Both the position numbers and the translations under genes were made by a program. Below are positions 52,513 to 57,229 of a stretch of 57,229 bases of DNA, piece by piece. The stretch is taken from NCBI GenBank assembly GCA_002367105.1, contig DFCS01000039.1, positions 2,962 through 60,190 of the forward strand, in the 5' to 3' direction. The notes under the pieces were generated by a model that was not told the DNA's origin, ran no database searches, and saw only the letters and a list, made by a program, of their open reading frames with translations. The first letter of the stretch is position 1; each line of letters starts with the position of its first letter. The stretch comes from Hungatella sp. UBA3048. Lineage in GTDB: Bacteria; Bacillota; Clostridia; Lachnospirales; Lachnospiraceae.

Positions 52513-53772
52513 ATGGCATTGAAAAAGAAACCGGTTACCGGAATGAAGGATATTCTTCCCGCCGAGATGCAGGTACGGGAATATGTGATGAACCAGATAC
52601 GTGAAACCTATGGCGGCTTCGGCTTTCATTCCATCGAGACTCCCTGTGTGGAGCACATCGAGAACCTGACCAGCAAACAGGGCGGAGATAATGAAAAGCT
52701 GATTTTCAAGATCATGAAGCGGGGAGAAAAGTTAAATCTGGAGACAGCACAGGCAGAAAATGATCTGGTTGACAGCGGTCTCCGGTATGACCTGACCGTT
52801 CCCTTATCCAGATATTATTCTAATAACGCAGCATCCCTGACCGCTCCCTTTAAATCTCTTCAGATGGGAAGTGTGTGGAGGGCTGACCGTCCCCAGAAAG
52901 GGCGGTTCAGACAGTTCGTCCAGTGTGATATCGACATACTGGGGGATTCCACCAGGCTTGCAGAGATCGAGCTGATCCTGGCTACCACCACATTGCTTGG
53001 AAAGATTGGTTTTAAGGGGTATACCGTAAGGATCAATGACCGGAATATCTTAAAGGGAATGGCTGCTTTCTGCGGTTTTCCGGAAGAAGCTTACGACCAG
53101 GTGTTCATCATTCTTGATAAGATGGACAAGATCGGTATGGACGGTGTGGCAAGGGAACTTGCAGAAGCAGGTTATGATGAGGAAAAAATTAAAAAATATT
53201 TATCCCTTTTTGAGTCGGTGACACCGGATGCTGCCGGAGTGCGCAGCCTGGGCAGCGCCTTAAAGGATGCGATGGATCAGGAGCAGGCGGAGAACCTGGC
53301 AGCTATTATTGACAGTGTGAGCCAGATTACCACCAGCCAGTTTCATATCGTGTTTGACCCTACCCTCGTGAGAGGAATGTCTTATTATACCGGAACCATT
53401 TTTGAAATCCAGGTAGACGGTTTTCCTGGTTCCGTAGGCGGCGGCGGCCGCTACGATAAGATGATCGGGAAATTCACTGGCATGGATACGCCTGCCTGTG
53501 GTTTTTCCATTGGCTTTGAACGGATCATCACCATCCTGATGGATGAGGGCTTTACGGTTCCCGGAAAGGAAGACAAGGTGGCCTTTCTGATCGAAAAGGG
53601 TGTAAGTGATGATGTGATGAATATGGCCATCAAAGAGGCGATGGAAGAACGGGCTAAGGGTGTGACCGTTCTGGTTTCCCAGATGAATAAAAATAAAAAG
53701 TTCCAGAAAGAAGGACTTGAGAAGGAAGGCTATACACTGTTTAAGGAATTCTATAAGGATGCACTTAAGTAA
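52513..53772 (+). CDS. hisS: Histidyl-tRNA synthetase
   Basis: Charges tRNA-His. It has 419 residues from ATG 52513, which has GGAG eight bases upstream; the frame extends nine bases to a GTG that overlaps that site. Class II motifs: TGMKDILPAEMQVREYV, the motif 2 region MGSVWRADRPQKGRFRQFVQ with CDIDILG, and the histidine-specific LVRGMSYYTGTIFEI and VGGGGRYDKM. The C-terminal anticodon-binding domain is present. Confidence 0.97.
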   Translation: MALKKKPVTGMKDILPAEMQVREYVMNQIRETYGGFGFHSIETPCVEHIENLTSKQGGDNEKLIFKIMKRGEKLNLETAQAENDLVDSGLRYDLTVPLSRYYSNNAASLTAPFKSLQMGSVWRADRPQKGRFRQFVQCDIDILGDSTRLAEIELILATTTLLGKIGFKGYTVRINDRNILKGMAAFCGFPEEAYDQVFIILDKMDKIGMDGVARELAEAGYDEEKIKKYLSLFESVTPDAAGVRSLGSALKDAMDQEQAENLAAIIDSVSQITTSQFHIVFDPTLVRGMSYYTGTIFEIQVDGFPGSVGGGGRYDKMIGKFTGMDTPACGFSIGFERIITILMDEGFTVPGKEDKVAFLIEKGVSDDVMNMAIKEAMEERAKGVTVLVSQMNKNKKFQKEGLEKEGYTLFKEFYKDALK

Positions 53773-53840
53773 ATGTATCAGGAGGAACGCCCCAAGGGCA
53801 TACGGATATGCCAAAAAACATGGGCAGGAAAGAGGATATT

Positions 53841-55631
53841 ATGGCAGAGTCAATGTTAGGCTTAAAAAGAACACATAGATGCACAGAGGTTACAACAGGC
53901 AATGTGGGCAGTGAAGTAACGGTTATGGGCTGGGTCCAGAAAAGCAGAAATAAGGGAGGAATCATTTTTGTTGATTTAAGAGACCGTTCCGGAATTCTGC
54001 AGATCATTTTTGAAGAAAGTGATTGCGGAGCTGAAAGCTTTGCAAAGGCTGAAAAATTAAGAAGTGAATTTGTTATCGCAGTAACCGGCGAAGTGGAAAC
54101 AAGGGCAGGAGGAGTAAATGAGAACCTGGCCACAGGAGCCATTGAAGTGCGGGCAAAGAGCTTAAGGATCTTATCCGAATCTGAAACACCTCCCTTCCCC
54201 ATCGAAGAGAACAGCAAGACAAAGGAAGAACTGAGATTAAAATACCGTTTCCTTGACCTTAGGAGACCTGATATCCAGAAGAACATCAGGGTGAGAAGCC
54301 AGGTTGCCACCTTAACAAGGGCATTTTTGGCGGAAGAGGGCTTTTTAGAGATTGAAACGCCGACACTGATTAAGAGCACTCCGGAAGGCGCCCGGGACTA
54401 TTTGGTTCCAAGCCGTGTCCACCCAGGCTCATTCTATGCACTTCCCCAGTCGCCCCAGCTTTATAAGCAGCTGCTGATGTGTTCCGGTTATGACCGTTAT
54501 TTCCAGCTGGCAAGATGCTATCGTGACGAGGACCTGCGTGCAGACAGACAGCCGGAATTTACCCAGATCGATATGGAGCTGTCCTTTGTGGATGTGGAGG
54601 ACGTACTGGAAGTCAATGAAAGGCTGTTAAAGAAATTATTTAAGGAAATCACTGGATTTGATATCCAGCTTCCAATTACCAGAATGACCTGGAAAGAAGC
54701 TATGGACCGCTTTGGTTCTGACAAGCCGGATATGCGTTTTGGTATGGAACTTAAAAATGTTTCCGATGTAGTAAAGGATACGGAATTTGCAGTATTCAAG
54801 GGTGCGCTTGAAAACGGCGGTTCTGTCCGCGGTATCAATGCCGAAGGACAGGGTGCGATGCCTCGTAAAAAAATCGATGCCCTGGTGGAATATGCAAAAG
54901 GCTTTGGTGCCAAGGGTCTGGCTTATCTGGCTGTGAATGAAGACGGAACCTATAAATGCTCCTTTGCAAAATTCATGACAGAAGAAGAGCTTCATACTCT
55001 GGCAGATGCAATGGGAGCAAAGCCTGGAGATTTGCTTTTATTTGCGGCAGACCGGGATAAAGTGGTATTTGACGTATTAGGCAACTTGAGACTGGAGCTT
55101 GCAAGGCAGCTTGAACTTCTGAAAAAGGATGACTTTAAATTCTTGTGGGTAACGGAATTTCCGCTGCTTGAGTATTCCGAAGAACAGGGCCGTTTTACTG
55201 CTATGCATCACCCATTTACCATGCCTATGGATGAAGACTGGGCACTTATTGACAGCAATCCTGGTGCTGTCCGTGCAAAAGCATATGACATCGTGTTAAA
55301 TGGTACGGAGCTTGGAGGAGGTTCTGTCCGAATCCACCAGAGCGATATCCAGTCCAAGATGTTTGAAGTGCTGGGCTTTACAAAGGAACAGGCTGAGGAT
55401 CAGTTCGGATTCCTTTTGGAGGCGTTTAAATATGGTGTTCCGCCTCACGCAGGACTTGCTTACGGTCTGGACCGGGTAGTCATGCTGATGGTAGGTGCAG
55501 ACAGCATCCGGGATGTAATAGCATTCCCTAAGGTAAAAGATGCGTCCTGTCTGATGACAGAGGCACCTTCAACAGTAGATCCGAAGCAGCTTGTAGAGCT
55601 GGGAATAGAAATCAGTGAAGAAAATGAATAA
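53841..55631 (+). CDS. aspS: Aspartyl-tRNA synthetase
   Basis: Charges tRNA-Asp, or both tRNA-Asp and tRNA-Asn if non-discriminating. It has 596 residues, the bacterial form. Start ATG 53841 has AGAGGA seven bases upstream. The N-terminal OB-fold (VMGWVQKSRNKGGIIFVDLR) binds the anticodon. Class II motifs are FLEIETPTLIKSTPEGARDY, the motif 2 region ARCYRDEDLRADRQPEFTQI, a bacterial GAD insertion (about 290-420), and motif 3 in GLAYGLDRVVMLM. Confidence 0.97.
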   Translation: MAESMLGLKRTHRCTEVTTGNVGSEVTVMGWVQKSRNKGGIIFVDLRDRSGILQIIFEESDCGAESFAKAEKLRSEFVIAVTGEVETRAGGVNENLATGAIEVRAKSLRILSESETPPFPIEENSKTKEELRLKYRFLDLRRPDIQKNIRVRSQVATLTRAFLAEEGFLEIETPTLIKSTPEGARDYLVPSRVHPGSFYALPQSPQLYKQLLMCSGYDRYFQLARCYRDEDLRADRQPEFTQIDMELSFVDVEDVLEVNERLLKKLFKEITGFDIQLPITRMTWKEAMDRFGSDKPDMRFGMELKNVSDVVKDTEFAVFKGALENGGSVRGINAEGQGAMPRKKIDALVEYAKGFGAKGLAYLAVNEDGTYKCSFAKFMTEEELHTLADAMGAKPGDLLLFAADRDKVVFDVLGNLRLELARQLELLKKDDFKFLWVTEFPLLEYSEEQGRFTAMHHPFTMPMDEDWALIDSNPGAVRAKAYDIVLNGTELGGGSVRIHQSDIQSKMFEVLGFTKEQAEDQFGFLLEAFKYGVPPHAGLAYGLDRVVMLMVGADSIRDVIAFPKVKDASCLMTEAPSTVDPKQLVELGIEISEENE

Positions 55632-55642
55632 TTGATTGATGA

Positions 55643-55697
55643 GGGATGCCCTTCTGCTAAAAGTGTCAGCTTTCGGCGGATGGGGTATCCCTTTTCT
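55643..55697 (+). terminator. Terminator of the hisS-aspS transcript
   Basis: GGGATGCCC (55643-55651) pairs with GGGGTATCCC (55682-55691), with a smaller stem inside, followed by TTTTC. Confidence 0.75.
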
Positions 55698-55792
55698 ATG
55701 TTTATAATTATCAGGTCAAAAAGAAACCTGAGAAATGGAAGAAATAATTTTAAAATATGGAAAAATAATATACTATTTTTACATTTATCTGA

Positions 55793-55798
55793 TATAAT
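55793..55798 (+). promoter_or_regulatory. -10 element upstream of the 5'-nucleotidase gene
   Basis: A perfect TATAAT in an AT-rich region, 38 bases before the start codon. No clear -35 is found at 16-18 bases, so the promoter may be weak or activated. Confidence 0.5.
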
Positions 55799-55835
55799 AG
55801 AGGAAAACGTACTTTTCAAAAGGAGGGTTTCAACA

Positions 55836-57229
55836 ATGAAAGGAAGTAAGACAAGAAGGTTTCTGTCACTATGGCTGGCTCTGCTCATGGTCCTGTCCCT
55901 GACGACAGGCATATCCTTTTCTTCTCTGGCGGCAGACAGGGATATCGTGGTTCTCTATACCAATGATGTCCACTGCGGGGTTGATGAAAACATAGGATAT
56001 GCGGGACTTGCTCTCTATAAGAAAGAGATGCAGGCTCAGACTCCGTATGTGACGCTGATTGACGCCGGAGACGCCATTCAGGGTGCGCCCATTGGCACAC
56101 TGTCAGACGGAGGTTATTTGATCGACATTATGAATAAGGTCGGTTATGACTTCGCAGTGCCGGGCAACCATGAGTTTGATTATGGGATGCCCCGTTTTCT
56201 GGAATTGGCAGGAAAGTTAAGCTGCGGTTACTATTCCAGCAATTTTATGGATTTAAGGACTGGCTCCACGGTATTGGCTCCCTATAAGATCTTTACATAT
56301 GGGGATACGAAGGTCGCGTTTGTAGGTGCAACTACCCCGGAAAGCTTTACTAAATCCACACCAGCTTATTTCCAGGATGGAAATGGAAATTATATTTACG
56401 GTTTTTGTGAAGATGAAAATGGACAAAGACTCTATGACCAGATCCAGTCATCTGTAAACAGTGCAAAAGCAGAGGGAGCTAATTACGTAATTTTGGTAGG
56501 CCATCTGGGCGAAAACGGGACAACAGACCGTTGGACCTCTGATAACGTGATCAAGAATACTACGGGCATTAATGTATTAATCGACGGCCATTCCCATGAG
56601 GAATATGGAAAGTACGTAAAGAATAAGGATGGCCAGGATGTGCTTCTTACCCAGACAGGTACAAAGTTAAAGAATTTCGGAAAGCTGATACTTCGTACGG
56701 ATGGAACTATATCAAACGAACTGGTTTCCCAGGTTCCGGCAGGAGCGGGCACCAGTGCTTATACAGTAAAGAATGGGGATTCCTTAAGCCGGATCGCTAA
56801 GAGAGAATTAGGCTCCTATAACCGTTGGAATGAAATCTATGAAGCAAACAGAGATAAAATTAAAGATCCTAATGTCCTGACTGTAGGAGTTCAGTTGGTG
56901 ATTCCCGGAAAAAGCGCTGTCACAGCTGACGGAAAGGCCATTGACTATGATACAGACAAATTCGTAAAGGCGATTCAGGCTCAGTACAATGAGACATTGA
57001 AGGCTGTGATCGGACATACGGATGTTGAACTTACAGTGAATGACCCGGCAACCGGAAAACGTGCGGTCAGAAGTGCGGAGACAAACCTTGGTGATCTGGC
57101 GGCAGATGCATACCGTTATGTGCTTGGAGCAGAGATCGGCTTATCCAATGGCGGCGGTGTCAGAGCCAGCATAAAAGCCGGAAACATTACCTATAATGAT
57201 ACCCTCACCGTGTTCCCATTCGGCAATAT
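55836..57229 (+). CDS. Secreted 5'-nucleotidase/metallophosphatase with inserted LysM (partial, runs off the window)
   Basis: ATG 55836 has AGGAGGG eight bases upstream; the frame is still open at the window end after 464 codons. A signal peptide (SLWLALLMVLSLTTGISFSS) targets it outside. The metallophosphatase domain carries YTNDVHCG, DAGDAIQG, PGNHEFDYG, LVGHLGEN and DGHSHEEYG, the UshA-type two-metal ligands. A LysM module (about residues 308-357, YTVKNGDSLSRIAKRELGSY to LTVGVQLVIPG) follows. The C-terminal nucleotidase domain then starts (TNLGDLAADAYRYVLGAEIG, SNGGGVRASI). It would hydrolyse extracellular nucleotides while bound to peptidoglycan through the LysM. Confidence 0.92.
   Translation, partial: MKGSKTRRFLSLWLALLMVLSLTTGISFSSLAADRDIVVLYTNDVHCGVDENIGYAGLALYKKEMQAQTPYVTLIDAGDAIQGAPIGTLSDGGYLIDIMNKVGYDFAVPGNHEFDYGMPRFLELAGKLSCGYYSSNFMDLRTGSTVLAPYKIFTYGDTKVAFVGATTPESFTKSTPAYFQDGNGNYIYGFCEDENGQRLYDQIQSSVNSAKAEGANYVILVGHLGENGTTDRWTSDNVIKNTTGINVLIDGHSHEEYGKYVKNKDGQDVLLTQTGTKLKNFGKLILRTDGTISNELVSQVPAGAGTSAYTVKNGDSLSRIAKRELGSYNRWNEIYEANRDKIKDPNVLTVGVQLVIPGKSAVTADGKAIDYDTDKFVKAIQAQYNETLKAVIGHTDVELTVNDPATGKRAVRSAETNLGDLAADAYRYVLGAEIGLSNGGGVRASIKAGNITYNDTLTVFPFGN

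Overview
The window reads as a chromosomal segment of a spore-forming, low-to-mid GC member of the Clostridia, most likely Lachnospiraceae close to Lacrimispora/[Clostridium] saccharolyticum. This is inferred from gene content and order (nudF-spoIIM-xerD, relA-MBL-hemZ-hisS-aspS), strong AGGAGG ribosome binding sites, sigma-A promoters, a Trp T-box, a TPP riboswitch with intrinsic terminator, and clostridial families such as YibE/F, NamZ and AEC transporters. No phage, insertion sequence, CRISPR array, tRNA or rRNA was seen.

Layout. 0.3-2.5 kb: a chemoreceptor. 2.7-9.6 kb: a PTS beta-glucoside module with a LicR/MtlR-type PRD regulator, a GH1 phospho-glycosidase, EIIC, EIIB and EIIA, and a second GH1 enzyme with a different active-site signature. 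9.7-14.2 kb (minus strand): thiC-thiW-thiM-thiE-thiD behind a promoter, TPP riboswitch and terminator. 14.2-21.1 kb (minus strand): the complete trpEGDCFBA operon behind a sigma-A promoter and a T-box with a UGG specifier. 21.2-25.3 kb: a small gene fragment, proC, a Nudix ADP-ribose pyrophosphatase, spoIIM (its Shine-Dalgarno lies inside a terminator-like hairpin), xerD and apt. 25.4-27.8 kb: a GltD-like flavoprotein and an AEC permease. 28.2-35.2 kb: a YibE/F membrane protein and a 1910-residue secreted multidomain protein (collagen-like stretch, lamin-tail, OB-folds, PHP metallohydrolase, cell-wall-binding repeats). The pair is bracketed by two near-identical terminators.

35.5-46.2 kb is the most interesting region. 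One long plus-strand operon behind a strong promoter with an inverted-repeat operator encodes a sugar ABC importer (no ATPase), a decayed BadF/MurK-type amino-sugar kinase, a ROK kinase, a GH4 phospho-glycosidase, a tandem GNAT acetyltransferase, a PIG-L deacetylase lacking one catalytic Asp, a NamZ (GH171) exo-muramidase and a NagZ-type GH3 enzyme. Together this looks like a non-PTS route for salvaging amino-sugar disaccharides from peptidoglycan or chitin: import, phosphorylate, deacetylate, cleave. It would parallel the E. coli Chb pathway with unrelated enzymes.

46.3-57.2 kb: a small Cys-rich minus-strand ORF, an adenosine deaminase-family gene with an altered active-site pair, bifunctional relA/spoT, an MBL hydrolase, hemZ, hisS, aspS, and the 5' part of a secreted 5'-nucleotidase with a LysM domain inserted between its two catalytic domains, cut by the window edge.
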